From Mucilaginibacter celer (GTDB lineage: Bacteria > Bacteroidota > Bacteroidia > Sphingobacteriales > Sphingobacteriaceae), in the NCBI RefSeq assembly GCF_003576455.2, contig NZ_CP032869.1:930001-994000 (forward strand): a DNA stretch of 64,000 bases, written 5' to 3'. Below are positions 53,162 to 61,328 of this stretch, piece after piece. Made by a program: the position numbers and the translations under genes. How positions within the stretch are numbered: position 1 is the first letter of the stretch; every line of letters begins with the position of its first letter. The notes under the pieces were generated by a model. That model did no database searches. It saw only the letters and a list, made by a program, of their open reading frames with translations, and was not told the DNA's origin.

Positions 53162-53748
53162 GCGAGGGTCTGCATCAGGCTGATGTTTTTTTGCTTTAAT
53201 GGTTGCAGTACGGTTTTGCCGTAATCGGTAAAATATTGATGGTGTTGTAAAAGGTGCAGGTTAATATCCTGCCATTCGGCTTCGGTGTAGCGCTTATCTA
53301 AATGTACGGCCCATTCTTGTTTCAGGCAGTGGGCAAAATCCTTATAGTTTTCGTCGGCAAAGTGGCGCATATCGGCATCGCAGATCACCTGTTGGGTAGT
53401 GTTTTTGGGCGATTGCGGCATTTTGGTTGCTGCAATGCAATCCCAAACCTGCTGTATAAATTCGTCGCCATAGTGGTGCTGCATTAAAAAGGTGCCGGCT
53501 ATAACAAGGCTGGTGTCTTCGTGGCCGGTATAGTGGTATAAATAACCGGTATCATGAAACCAGGCCGCTACTTTAACTATAGTGGTTTGATCGCGGTTAA
53601 GGCCGCTGTTTTTTGCAATTTCGATAGCAGCGTTAACCACATATTGGGTATGCCGCAAATTATGGAAGTACATGGTTGCCGGCAGTTGCTTTTTCATCAG
53701 CATGCTAACGTAGGCGGCAACTTTTTGTACTATATTAATTGCAGGCAT
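53158..53748 (-). CDS. HD-domain phosphohydrolase
   Basis: The 196-residue protein has the HD metal residues in YFHNLRHTQYVV, AAWFHDTGYLYHYTGHED and ICDADMRHF. HD proteins hydrolyse nucleotides or phosphate esters; the substrate is unknown. No accessory domain is present. It is convergent with the Crp-type gene and shares its stop region. Confidence 0.87.
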   Translation of the reverse strand: MPAINIVQKVAAYVSMLMKKQLPATMYFHNLRHTQYVVNAAIEIAKNSGLNRDQTTIVKVAAWFHDTGYLYHYTGHEDTSLVIAGTFLMQHHYGDEFIQQVWDCIAATKMPQSPKNTTQQVICDADMRHFADENYKDFAHCLKQEWAVHLDKRYTEAEWQDINLHLLQHHQYFTDYGKTVLQPLKQKNISLMQTLA

Positions 53749-53918
53749 TTAACTGCTATACTACCCCCACATTCTGTAGAAAATCTGGATAAATGTTGAG
53801 GCAGGCAATCGTTCAACAAAAAAATGACACTTTTATCCATATTGTGTAAACAGGCAAAATTCTGTGTTCAAACAATGATTTATATCCTTATTTTTAAGTC
53901 AATAATTAACCTCATTAC

Positions 53919-54365
53919 ATGAAAAATACCTACCACATTGCCCAGCTTTATTTACGCCTTGCCCTTGCCATTGGTTTTTTATTACCTGTTGCCGATAGAT
54001 TAGGCCTCTTTGGGCCCGCAGGCCAAAACGGGGTAAGCTGGGGAAGCTGGGATAATTTTGTGGTTTATACCAACACGCTGATACCCTTTGTTAACCACTG
54101 GGTTGCCGGCGTAATGGGTTTTTTGGCCACAGTAGCCGAAGCTTCGATAGCGGTAATGTTTATTGTTGGTTTTAAGATAAGAGTGGCGGCCTTAACAAGC
54201 TTTGGGCTTACTTTAATTTTTGCGCTGTGTATGGCCATATTCCTGGGCTTTAAGGCTCCTTTCACTTACTCGGTTTGGGCCGATAGCGCAGGGAGTTTAT
54301 TGCTGGCATCGATACCTGTTTACAGATGGAGCATTGATAATAAATATGATGAAACGGATAATTGA
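53919..54365 (+). CDS. DoxX-like membrane protein
   Basis: The 148-residue protein has four hydrophobic segments (about 10-27, 58-80, 85-105, 110-130). The LRLALAIGFLLPVADRLG start is typical of the DoxX/DUF6790 membrane group. Function is not established for such proteins; roles in redox stress have been proposed. It is isolated, and a TAAGTC motif lies just upstream near 53896. Confidence 0.75.
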   Translation: MKNTYHIAQLYLRLALAIGFLLPVADRLGLFGPAGQNGVSWGSWDNFVVYTNTLIPFVNHWVAGVMGFLATVAEASIAVMFIVGFKIRVAALTSFGLTLIFALCMAIFLGFKAPFTYSVWADSAGSLLLASIPVYRWSIDNKYDETDN

Positions 54366-54414
54366 GGCTTGAATACCAAACGCCGCCTGTGCGCTTGCCG
54401 TGTTTAAATTTTGC

Positions 54415-55959
54415 TTATTTGAAGTTATTGAAATAGCCGGACAATAAGGCTGTATTCATCTCGTCGCTTACGAGGCCTATATACTGATCGGGGCGCAGTA
54501 AAATAAACAGTTTACCTTTTACACCGGCCTTGTGCCAGCATGCTGCATGGGGTAGGTTAATCACATTGATATAGCCTTGCAAATGCGCGGGCAAAAAATC
54601 ATGCTGCCGGATATCGCCAACGCAAAGCAGGTAGAATTTTGTTTCAGTTAACAGGCTCAGTAAACTTTGCTGATGCCCGTCATGATCAATTAAAATATGA
54701 GGGCACCTGTCGCCGGCTTTAAATTTTAATTTTTGCGAACTACAGTTTATTGAGAGCCTGCTTTTGCGATACGAATAACCAATTTGCGATAATGTTTTAA
54801 ATGCCCGCCGTGAAAAGAACGGAGCAGCCAGAAGCCATTTTAAAAATATCGGAATAAAACATCGGCGAAAATAGTAAACATACCATTGCTGCCCGGTCAT
54901 GAAGCCGAAGATATTATCAGTAAACCTGAGCAGCCATTGGGCAAATGGATATCGCTCATCATGATAGGTGTTCAGTAATGGTTCGGCTGCTGCTTTGTTT
55001 AACACCATAGCCAGTTTCCAGGTAAGGTTATAGGCGTCCTGTAACCCGGTATTCATGCCCTGCCCGCCGGCCGGGCTGTGAATGTGCGCGGCATCGCCCA
55101 ATAAAAAACAGTGTCCAACCTTAAATTCATCAACGCAGCGGTGGTGCAGCTTATACACCGAAAACCAGTTAAGAGTTTCGATGTTGAACGGTATTTTGGC
55201 GGTTGAATGGATAACGGGTTTTAAATCGTCAAAATCAATCTCTTCGGTTGCCATGAAGTGTTGCGGCAGGGTGCCCAGTATGCGGTAGCTACCATTGCCA
55301 TACATCGGGAAAAAAGCACAAAAACTTTGGCGCGACAGGGAAGCGATGAGTTTATTGGTAGGTTGCAGCCAGTTTAAGTTTACATCGGCCACAAAAAATT
55401 TATTTTGATAGGTGCCGCCAATAAAATCAAGACCAAGCTGCTGCCGCACAGTGCTCGATGCACCGTCGCAACCAAGCAAATAATCTGCTTCCACAAAAAA
55501 ATCTCTGAACGGGTCGGTTTTATCATATAACCGGGCTTGCAGGCCATCTTCGTTTTGTGCAAAACTCACCAGGCTGGTACGCCATAAAACATCGTGACCA
55601 AGCATTTTAAGATCGGTATATAGCAGGTCTTCATTTTTAAACTGTTCGAAGGCCTGCAGGTTTGGGAAATCGGTAAGGCCCTGGCCGGCATTAGTTGTTT
55701 TCAGCGTGGCTTTTTCACGGCCATTCATAAATATCGAAAAACTATCTATAACCTGTCCCTCTTTTAAAACGGTATCGGCTAATCCCATTTGCCGGTAAAT
55801 TTCCATACTACGGGCCGTAACCAGCATAGCCCGCGACTCGGCAACGGGCGCGGGCTTGCTATCAATAATAATAAAATTAATGTTAAGGCGGGCCAGTTGG
55901 CAGGCGGCCATCAGGCCGGTTGGCCCGGCACCAATAATAATTACCTGTGTTTGCACCAA
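54415..55959 (-). CDS. FAD-dependent aromatic-ring monooxygenase (PheA/TfdB type)
   Basis: The 514-residue flavoprotein has GAGPTGLMAACQLAR (6-20), a DG-type motif LLGCDGASSTVRQQLG and GHCFLLGDAAHIHSPAGGQGMN. A C-terminal thioredoxin-like domain carries the rest. These enzymes hydroxylate phenols and related aromatics with NAD(P)H. It is the last gene of a minus-strand set with a heme protein and an AraC regulator. Confidence 0.9.
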   Translation of the reverse strand: MVQTQVIIIGAGPTGLMAACQLARLNINFIIIDSKPAPVAESRAMLVTARSMEIYRQMGLADTVLKEGQVIDSFSIFMNGREKATLKTTNAGQGLTDFPNLQAFEQFKNEDLLYTDLKMLGHDVLWRTSLVSFAQNEDGLQARLYDKTDPFRDFFVEADYLLGCDGASSTVRQQLGLDFIGGTYQNKFFVADVNLNWLQPTNKLIASLSRQSFCAFFPMYGNGSYRILGTLPQHFMATEEIDFDDLKPVIHSTAKIPFNIETLNWFSVYKLHHRCVDEFKVGHCFLLGDAAHIHSPAGGQGMNTGLQDAYNLTWKLAMVLNKAAAEPLLNTYHDERYPFAQWLLRFTDNIFGFMTGQQWYVYYFRRCFIPIFLKWLLAAPFFSRRAFKTLSQIGYSYRKSRLSINCSSQKLKFKAGDRCPHILIDHDGHQQSLLSLLTETKFYLLCVGDIRQHDFLPAHLQGYINVINLPHAACWHKAGVKGKLFILLRPDQYIGLVSDEMNTALLSGYFNNFK

Positions 55960-56006
55960 TGTTTGCTGTGCTTGTTTTTCATAACGTTTTGTAGGGCGCG
56001 GTAGTA

Positions 56007-56246
56007 TTATCGCCAGTAGTTGTTGGCGGCTGCTATTACAGCAAATTCGGTAGCAACGGTTTGGCCAACGGCTATCAGCATGGCGGCATCTTCGGCATAA
56101 ATGCCTCGTAATCTGCCGCGTACTTCGGCATCGGGTTGGGTTACTTTAATAATAAGCCTGGCCATTTTTATGGCAAGCTCGCGGCCTTCCTGCGGTGTTG
56201 CCGTGATCAGGGTGTTGCCGGGGATGAGTTCTACAGATTCAGACAT
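56007..56246 (-). CDS. Hexameric tyrosine-coordinated heme protein (HTHP)
   Basis: The 79-residue protein matches the HTHP pattern I know from the Silicibacter protein: ATPQEGRELAIKMARLIIK, TQPDAEVRGRLRGIY, then VATEFAVIAAANNYWR at the end. Tyr50 is the likely axial heme ligand. HTHP forms hexamers with one heme each and shows peroxidase and catalase activity. It lies 47 bp before the FAD monooxygenase, which can leak hydrogen peroxide. Confidence 0.8.
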   Translation of the reverse strand: MSESVELIPGNTLITATPQEGRELAIKMARLIIKVTQPDAEVRGRLRGIYAEDAAMLIAVGQTVATEFAVIAAANNYWR

Positions 56247-56301
56247 GATGTTAGTTAATTTTAGGGGTATTAGATGGATATATGTTATTGACGATAGCTA
56301 T

Positions 56302-57174
56302 TTAAATAGCCGGCTGCAGCAAGGTACCCTGTTTCCGGTAATCTGAAAAATTGGTACCCGTGGCGTTTTTAAAAAATTTGCTGAAATGTGCCAGATCGCA
56401 AAAACCCAGGTCATATGCTATCTGTTTCATGCAACTGTCGGGATACACAGCCTGCCGTTTGGCTTCGCTGGCCACGCGCTGGCGGATGTGATGGCCTGCC
56501 GACTGGCCTGTTAATTTTTTCACAACCTCATTAAGATAATTGGGCGTAACCGACAGTTGATCGGCATAATCAGACACCATTTTGTACTCACGGAAGTTTT
56601 TCTCAAGCAGGCCCGTAAAGTTTTGTAATATTTCGGTATTGCGTGACGGTTTTGCGGGCTGCGACACGGCCTCAAACTGGCGCGATAAATAAATCAGGAA
56701 TATTTTGAAATAACGTTTTAAAATCTCGGCCCGGTATAAATTGTGCCTGCTGTATTCTTTCATCATTATTTCGGTAATATCCAGCATGTCTTCGGCCAGC
56801 TCGGCATCAATTGTAGTACTTTGCATCATGCTGAATAATTGATAAAAATGCCCGTAGGTAGTTTCGCGACCGTAATCATCGGCATCTAAAAATGAATCAG
56901 TAAACGAAATTACATAACCCTGCAAGCCCCCGCCAAAATTAAGATCGTGCAGTTGCCCTGGCTTTATGAGCAACAGTTGATTGATGCTGATACCCTGTTT
57001 TTGCAAATTGAGCCTGTAGTGGCCACTGCCGGCCGTGATCCATATCAGCATAAAATAATTGTTTGGGAGATCGATCCCATTATCCCGAACCGATTGGATT
57101 GTGTGAATTTTGAAAGGCAGACAACTGGCTGCTTTTTCAAAAGGTAGCGGCGCAAAATCGTTGAAGTGTTTCAT
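56302..57174 (-). CDS. AraC-family transcriptional regulator
   Basis: The 290-residue protein has an N-terminal cupin-like sensor (NYFMLIWITAGSGHYRLN, LLIKPGQLHDL). A C-terminal pair of HTH motifs follows (VSDYADQLSVTPNYLNEVVKKLTG, KQIAYDLGFCDLAHFSKFFKNATG). It is upstream of the HTHP and monooxygenase genes and is their likely activator. Confidence 0.93.
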   Translation of the reverse strand: MKHFNDFAPLPFEKAASCLPFKIHTIQSVRDNGIDLPNNYFMLIWITAGSGHYRLNLQKQGISINQLLLIKPGQLHDLNFGGGLQGYVISFTDSFLDADDYGRETTYGHFYQLFSMMQSTTIDAELAEDMLDITEIMMKEYSRHNLYRAEILKRYFKIFLIYLSRQFEAVSQPAKPSRNTEILQNFTGLLEKNFREYKMVSDYADQLSVTPNYLNEVVKKLTGQSAGHHIRQRVASEAKRQAVYPDSCMKQIAYDLGFCDLAHFSKFFKNATGTNFSDYRKQGTLLQPAI

Positions 57175-57781
57175 GGTTGCTTATTTTAGGGCTGTTAAGC
57201 GTTTCGTGCTATTCCCAATATCGTGCCGTTTTTATAAAATACTGAATATTAGGAGTTTGTGATTTTTTTTAAATTAAATAGCTAACGAAATATCATTAAA
57301 TACACTGTGGTTGATCGAAATATCGCAGCTTATTCCTGTTCCGATTGCTGCGGTTAGTAAAATTTTAGTTGGTTGCTTGTGCTTTGTCTGCAGCATTTAT
57401 CCTTGTTACATTGTGAGGGCATATCGAGGTATCAACCGGTGCAAACCTGCGTTGCAGCGCCCGGGCTCCATTGTAAAACATATCCGGCAGGTTTGGCTTG
57501 CACGGGAATGATTTTTAAATTGATCAGGTATAATGTTATCGAGGTAAAAAAGTATAAGTTATTTCTGCCGGTTATAATATTAGGGCAAATACCAACCGCT
57601 GGTAAAACCCACATGTACAATAAGTAATTTATACATCAAAATCCGTACTTAATACATTGATTTAGTTTTTGATATATATGATTTTTATAAGTTGAACAGG
57701 TGCCTGTATTGATTGCTTTAAATAGCGTATAATTTATAAGGTATCTGCCTGTTTTTGTGGTGATTGTAAAAATAGTATCAA
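57175..57781. other. 607-bp gap before histidine kinase
   Basis: Open frames here are short and poorly coding, so I call no gene. The right part holds a 39-bp two-block motif (57624-57662) shared with 58676-58714. The rest is A/T-rich promoter-like sequence. Confidence 0.6.
57624..57662 (+). promoter_or_regulatory. Two-block motif upstream of histidine kinase
   Basis: GTAATTTATAC and TTAATACATTGATT, separated by 14 bp, recur with identical blocks and identical spacing at 58676-58714. It lies about 120 bp before the kinase start. Confidence 0.5.
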
Positions 57782-58651
57782 GTGAGCATCAATATAATTA
57801 TCCGGCTGCCTTATTATAAATTGATACTGATTAACCACATATCTGTGTTAGCCATCAGTACTATCGTCCTTTTATTGGTGGCTTTGGCATTCGCTTTCAA
57901 TCTATATTATTTAAAGCGTCACAGTAACTTCCTGTTAATTGAAAAGCAAAAGGAAATTAATGAACAAAACCAAAGCCTGCAGCTTTTAATTGCCGATAAA
58001 GACCGCTTAATTGACGAAAAAAACTGGCTGCTAAAAGAAGTGCATCACCGGGTTAAAAACAACCTGCAAATAGTGATGAGCCTGCTCAATACCCAATCGG
58101 CTTTTTTAAAAAATAATGCCGCGCTTACCGCCATCCGTGAAAGCCAAAACCGGGTTCAATCAATAGCTCTTATTCATCAAAAATTGTATGCCAGCTTAAG
58201 CGTGGCTTATATTGATATAGCTGTTTACATTAATGAACTGATTAATTACCTGGGCGATAGTTATGATGTATATGACAAGGGCATCAGGTTTGAACAAACT
58301 ATTGAGCCTGTAAAAATGGATGTAACCCAGGCTATTCCGGTAGGCCTTATGCTTAATGAGGCCATAACCAATGCCATTAAATATGCTTTTGCAGGTGCTA
58401 AAGGAACCATTAAAATAGGCCTCGAAACACTGGATGATGCGCACATTATACTACAAATAAGTGATAATGGCATAGGCCTGCCCGCAGACTTTGATATTAA
58501 GGAAGCATCATCATTAGGTATGGAAATGATGAAGGCGCTAAGCAAGCAACTTGATGGTGATTTTAAAATAGAAAGCAACAATGGTGTATTGATTACGCTT
58601 GTTTTTGGTGCCGAAAAAAAATTCGGGAACCTTGATAATGAAGATAGCTAA
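57782..58651 (+). CDS. HisKA_2-type sensor histidine kinase
   Basis: The 289-residue protein has one membrane segment (about 20-43), a coiled coil, the HWE/HisKA_2 H-box EVHHRVKNNLQIV (His89), N-box NEAITNAIKYAF and G1 box DNGIGLP. It has no large sensor domain. The start is a GTG at 57782, with an in-frame TAG three codons upstream. No response regulator is adjacent. Confidence 0.9.
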   Translation: MSINIIIRLPYYKLILINHISVLAISTIVLLLVALAFAFNLYYLKRHSNFLLIEKQKEINEQNQSLQLLIADKDRLIDEKNWLLKEVHHRVKNNLQIVMSLLNTQSAFLKNNAALTAIRESQNRVQSIALIHQKLYASLSVAYIDIAVYINELINYLGDSYDVYDKGIRFEQTIEPVKMDVTQAIPVGLMLNEAITNAIKYAFAGAKGTIKIGLETLDDAHIILQISDNGIGLPADFDIKEASSLGMEMMKALSKQLDGDFKIESNNGVLITLVFGAEKKFGNLDNEDS

Positions 58652-58654
58652 TGG

Positions 58655-58674
58655 CCTAACACCTGTTAGGTGTA
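58655..58674 (+). terminator. Small hairpin after kinase gene
   Basis: CCTAAC-ACCT-GTTAGG forms a short palindrome, and an overlapping ACACCT-GTT-AGGTGT stem extends it. There is no T-run, so termination is uncertain. Confidence 0.3.
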
Positions 58675-58675
58675 T

Positions 58676-58714
58676 GTAATTTATACTACTGAAACCATAA
58701 TTAATACATTGATT
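58676..58714 (+). promoter_or_regulatory. Two-block motif upstream of membrane protein
   Basis: This is the second copy of GTAATTTATAC-N14-TTAATACATTGATT. It lies 90 bp before the ATG at 58804. Downstream, CGAACTTTAC (58731) and GTAAAGTTCG (58791) form an exact inverted pair. Confidence 0.5.
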
Positions 58715-58803
58715 GGGGCACTCCCCGCCCCGAACTTTACATTATTAAACTGAGGTTAATTATTGAGTATTAATTAAACCCGGTTGTAAAGTAAAGTTCG
58801 ACT

Positions 58804-59220
58804 ATGAAAAAGCTTATTTCTTTCCCGGTGGCGTTTTTGGTAAGCGTGCTCATGTTTATAATTACCGGGCTGTTTATTACGCTTAACACCGGCCTTATGC
58901 AGCCTTTGTTGCCGGCCCGGTTTTTTATGGTGGCCCTTGAAGCCGTTTGCGCATTAAAATTTGCCCTCCTTATTATTATGTTAATGCCAAACAAGCCTGC
59001 ACTTATACAGGTTGCGTGGGGCTTTTTGCTGGCCGATGTGCTGGCTATACTTTTATGCGTAACACTTAGCGGCAGTTTAACTATGCCTGTATCCATTTTC
59101 ATTGTGCAGGCCATGTTTATCATCTACCACATGGCAAGGCAGGGCAGGTTATGGATTTACAAAAGCGATAACGCAACAAGCATCGGGATAGAAAATGAAT
59201 TAATAACACCGGGTATTTAA
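58804..59220 (+). CDS. Small four-helix membrane protein, unknown function
   Basis: The 138-residue protein has four hydrophobic stretches (about 7-29, 36-60, 68-92, 95-115) and a short polar tail. I do not recognise the family. It lies between two sensor kinases and is followed 13 bp later by a small soluble protein gene, which suggests co-transcription. Confidence 0.65.
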   Translation: MKKLISFPVAFLVSVLMFIITGLFITLNTGLMQPLLPARFFMVALEAVCALKFALLIIMLMPNKPALIQVAWGFLLADVLAILLCVTLSGSLTMPVSIFIVQAMFIIYHMARQGRLWIYKSDNATSIGIENELITPGI

Positions 59221-59233
59221 AAATGAGACGGAT

Positions 59234-59554
59234 ATGCAGCAGAACCATAAGCTGATAAATGTAATTATCGACCTGCAAACGCGGGGCTTTAACCACGATT
59301 TTGTTATCGAGAACGAATATATCAGGTGCCTGCAGTACAACGAACTGATATCGCCCGATGATTTTGAGATACTGGAAACATACCATTGCGATGACCGAGA
59401 GGGTGGCAGCCTGGTGTACGCTATCAGGCTGAGCAACTATGATGTAAGCGGGATTTTGATGAGCAGCTACCGCTCGTACATCCGCGGCATGTCATTAAGG
59501 TTGTGGTCAAAATTTAACAACGTAATCAAATTAAACTACACAGCAGCAAAATAA
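59234..59554 (+). CDS. Small conserved Bacteroidota protein, unknown function
   Basis: The 106-residue protein has YIRCLQYNELISPDDFEILETYHCDD and SLVYAIRLSNYDVSGILMSSYRSYI. It resembles small proteins that Bacteroidota genomes often label, probably wrongly, as phosphoribosylpyrophosphate synthetase. No catalytic motif is visible. It lies 19 bp before a kinase gene. Confidence 0.65.
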   Translation: MQQNHKLINVIIDLQTRGFNHDFVIENEYIRCLQYNELISPDDFEILETYHCDDREGGSLVYAIRLSNYDVSGILMSSYRSYIRGMSLRLWSKFNNVIKLNYTAAK

Positions 59555-59573
59555 AGGCTTATACATAAAACTT

Positions 59574-60692
59574 ATGAACAGGGGAATCAGAAATATTAAC
59601 AGCCTTGGCGCAACTTTGCCCGAATACACCACTAACGGGGCATACATAGGTAACTGGAAAATTCAGCTCCGGTCAAACAAAATTGCTGTTTGTCCGCGTA
59701 TGCGCAAAATACTCGAACTTGAAAAAGGTTATGACGATAGTCTTAACGATTTTTTTGATCTGGTTAAGCCTGGTCAGCTAAATCAACTGATCCACGAGTT
59801 TAAGGTAGCCTGCTTTAACGGCACCCGGTTTGAAAAACGGGTGCAGATAGTAACCCCACGGGGTACCGAAAAATGGGTTCAGCTAACCGGCGTATTGTAT
59901 TCGCGCCGCTGGGGCACAGCCGAGCAAATGATAGGCACGGTTGAAGATGTTACCCAAAAAGTAAATGAAGAATGCCTGGGTATGGCCATTATTAACCATG
60001 AGCTGCGTGCGCCTTTATCAATCATCAAACTCAATACCCAAACCTTAATTAACCAGTTGGGGCATAGCATCAATAAACAGCCGGTTAAGCTTTTAAATAT
60101 GGTTGATCAGCATATTAACGGCTTTACCAGGCTTATTGAAGAATACCTGTCGGCATCCGCAGGCGATGATAAAGCAGGGCAACTTAATTTTAGTTTGTTT
60201 GATTTGAACGATTTAATTGATATCGTACTTGGCGAAATGCGTATTTTATACACCAGTCATCGGTTTTGCAAATTATCGGCCAATGAGCCGGTATTGATAA
60301 GGGGCGATAAGTACAAAATTATGCAGGTGTTGATCAACTATTTTACCAACGCGGCAAAGTTTTCGCCGCAATGCTCGCGCATTACCATCAGTGTAAACTG
60401 CATAGACAGCCATGTTGAAGTGGCCATAAATGACGAAGGTGCCGGTATTAACGAAGAGAACGGACAAGTGCTGTTTCAAAAATTTTACCAGTGTAACCAA
60501 AAATCGGTAAGGCAAAAAAACAGCAAAGGTTTGGGCTTATACATTGTTAAAAATATTATTCAAAAACACGGCGGCACGGTACGGGCCGAAAATGGAGCTA
60601 ACGGAGGTGCCGTATTTTACTTCAGTTTGCCAATTGGCGAGCAAAACAAATTTAACACAACCGGGCAGGAGGCGGTAAAACTAATGGCATAA
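59574..60692 (+). CDS. PAS-domain sensor histidine kinase
   Basis: The 372-residue protein has a PAS-type sensor (about 20-130, ending IGTVEDVTQKV), a HisKA H-box NHELRAPLSIIKL (His142), N-box INYFTNAAKFSP and G boxes DEGAGI and KGLGLYIVKNII. There is no membrane segment, so the signal is cytoplasmic. No adjacent response regulator is present. It precedes an Rrf2 gene and the cbb3 operon. Confidence 0.9.
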   Translation: MNRGIRNINSLGATLPEYTTNGAYIGNWKIQLRSNKIAVCPRMRKILELEKGYDDSLNDFFDLVKPGQLNQLIHEFKVACFNGTRFEKRVQIVTPRGTEKWVQLTGVLYSRRWGTAEQMIGTVEDVTQKVNEECLGMAIINHELRAPLSIIKLNTQTLINQLGHSINKQPVKLLNMVDQHINGFTRLIEEYLSASAGDDKAGQLNFSLFDLNDLIDIVLGEMRILYTSHRFCKLSANEPVLIRGDKYKIMQVLINYFTNAAKFSPQCSRITISVNCIDSHVEVAINDEGAGINEENGQVLFQKFYQCNQKSVRQKNSKGLGLYIVKNIIQKHGGTVRAENGANGGAVFYFSLPIGEQNKFNTTGQEAVKLMA

Positions 60693-60778
60693 AACGGTAA
60701 GCGTTAAGTAAAGAAATAATAAAAGATAAAAAACTCTTTTATTATTGAAACTAATACCTACATTTGCTTCGTAAAGCA

Positions 60779-61216
60779 ATGGGAATATTTTCAAAAACAT
60801 GTGAGTATGCTATAAGGGCTGTTTTTTTAATAGCCCAGCGCACGGCCGATGGTAATAGGGTAGGGATAAAGGAAATAGCTGCCAGCATTGATTCGCCCGA
60901 GCATTTCCTGGCCAAAATACTACAGGATTTGAGCAGGCGGGGCATTATCCAATCGGTAAAAGGGCCCAACGGTGGTTTTTACCTTGATGAGCAAAGCCTG
61001 GCCCGCCCCCTGGCCGATGTGATAGAAGCTGTTGATGGCGGAGGCATATTCAGGGATTGCGGTTTGGGTTTGAAAGAATGCTCATCAAAAAATCCCTGTC
61101 CGCTGCACTTCGAATTTTTAGATGTGCGCAACCGCCTGCAAAAAATGCTCGAAAATATTACCATAGGCCAGTTTAATGAAGATTTGAACCTGGGTATTGT
61201 AGTGCTTAAAAAATAA
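60779..61216 (+). CDS. Rrf2-family regulator with three cysteines
   Basis: The ATG at 60779 is preferred over a TTG at 60764. The 145-residue protein has the Rrf2 winged helix (TCEYAIRAVFLIAQR, RVGIKEIAASIDSPEHFLAKILQDL, KGPNGGFYL). The sensing segment reads DCGLGLKECSSKNPCPLH (C-x6-C-x5-C). Three cysteines of this kind bind an Fe-S cluster in NsrR and IscR. It sits 112 bp before ccoN and likely regulates it in response to NO or redox state. Confidence 0.9.
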   Translation: MGIFSKTCEYAIRAVFLIAQRTADGNRVGIKEIAASIDSPEHFLAKILQDLSRRGIIQSVKGPNGGFYLDEQSLARPLADVIEAVDGGGIFRDCGLGLKECSSKNPCPLHFEFLDVRNRLQKMLENITIGQFNEDLNLGIVVLKK

Positions 61217-61328
61217 CGCCGGCCCGGATATCACAGGGCTGCTTGATCCCGTTTTTTGGTGAATTAAAACTGAAGTTCATCATTAAAAGATCAATTTAAA
61301 AGATAAAAAGGTATTAATATATTTTAAT

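Noticed and set aside
57311..57627. Two overlapping open frames in the gap before the histidine kinase
   Set aside because: Both are short, overlap in different frames, lack a clear start context and have no recognisable features.
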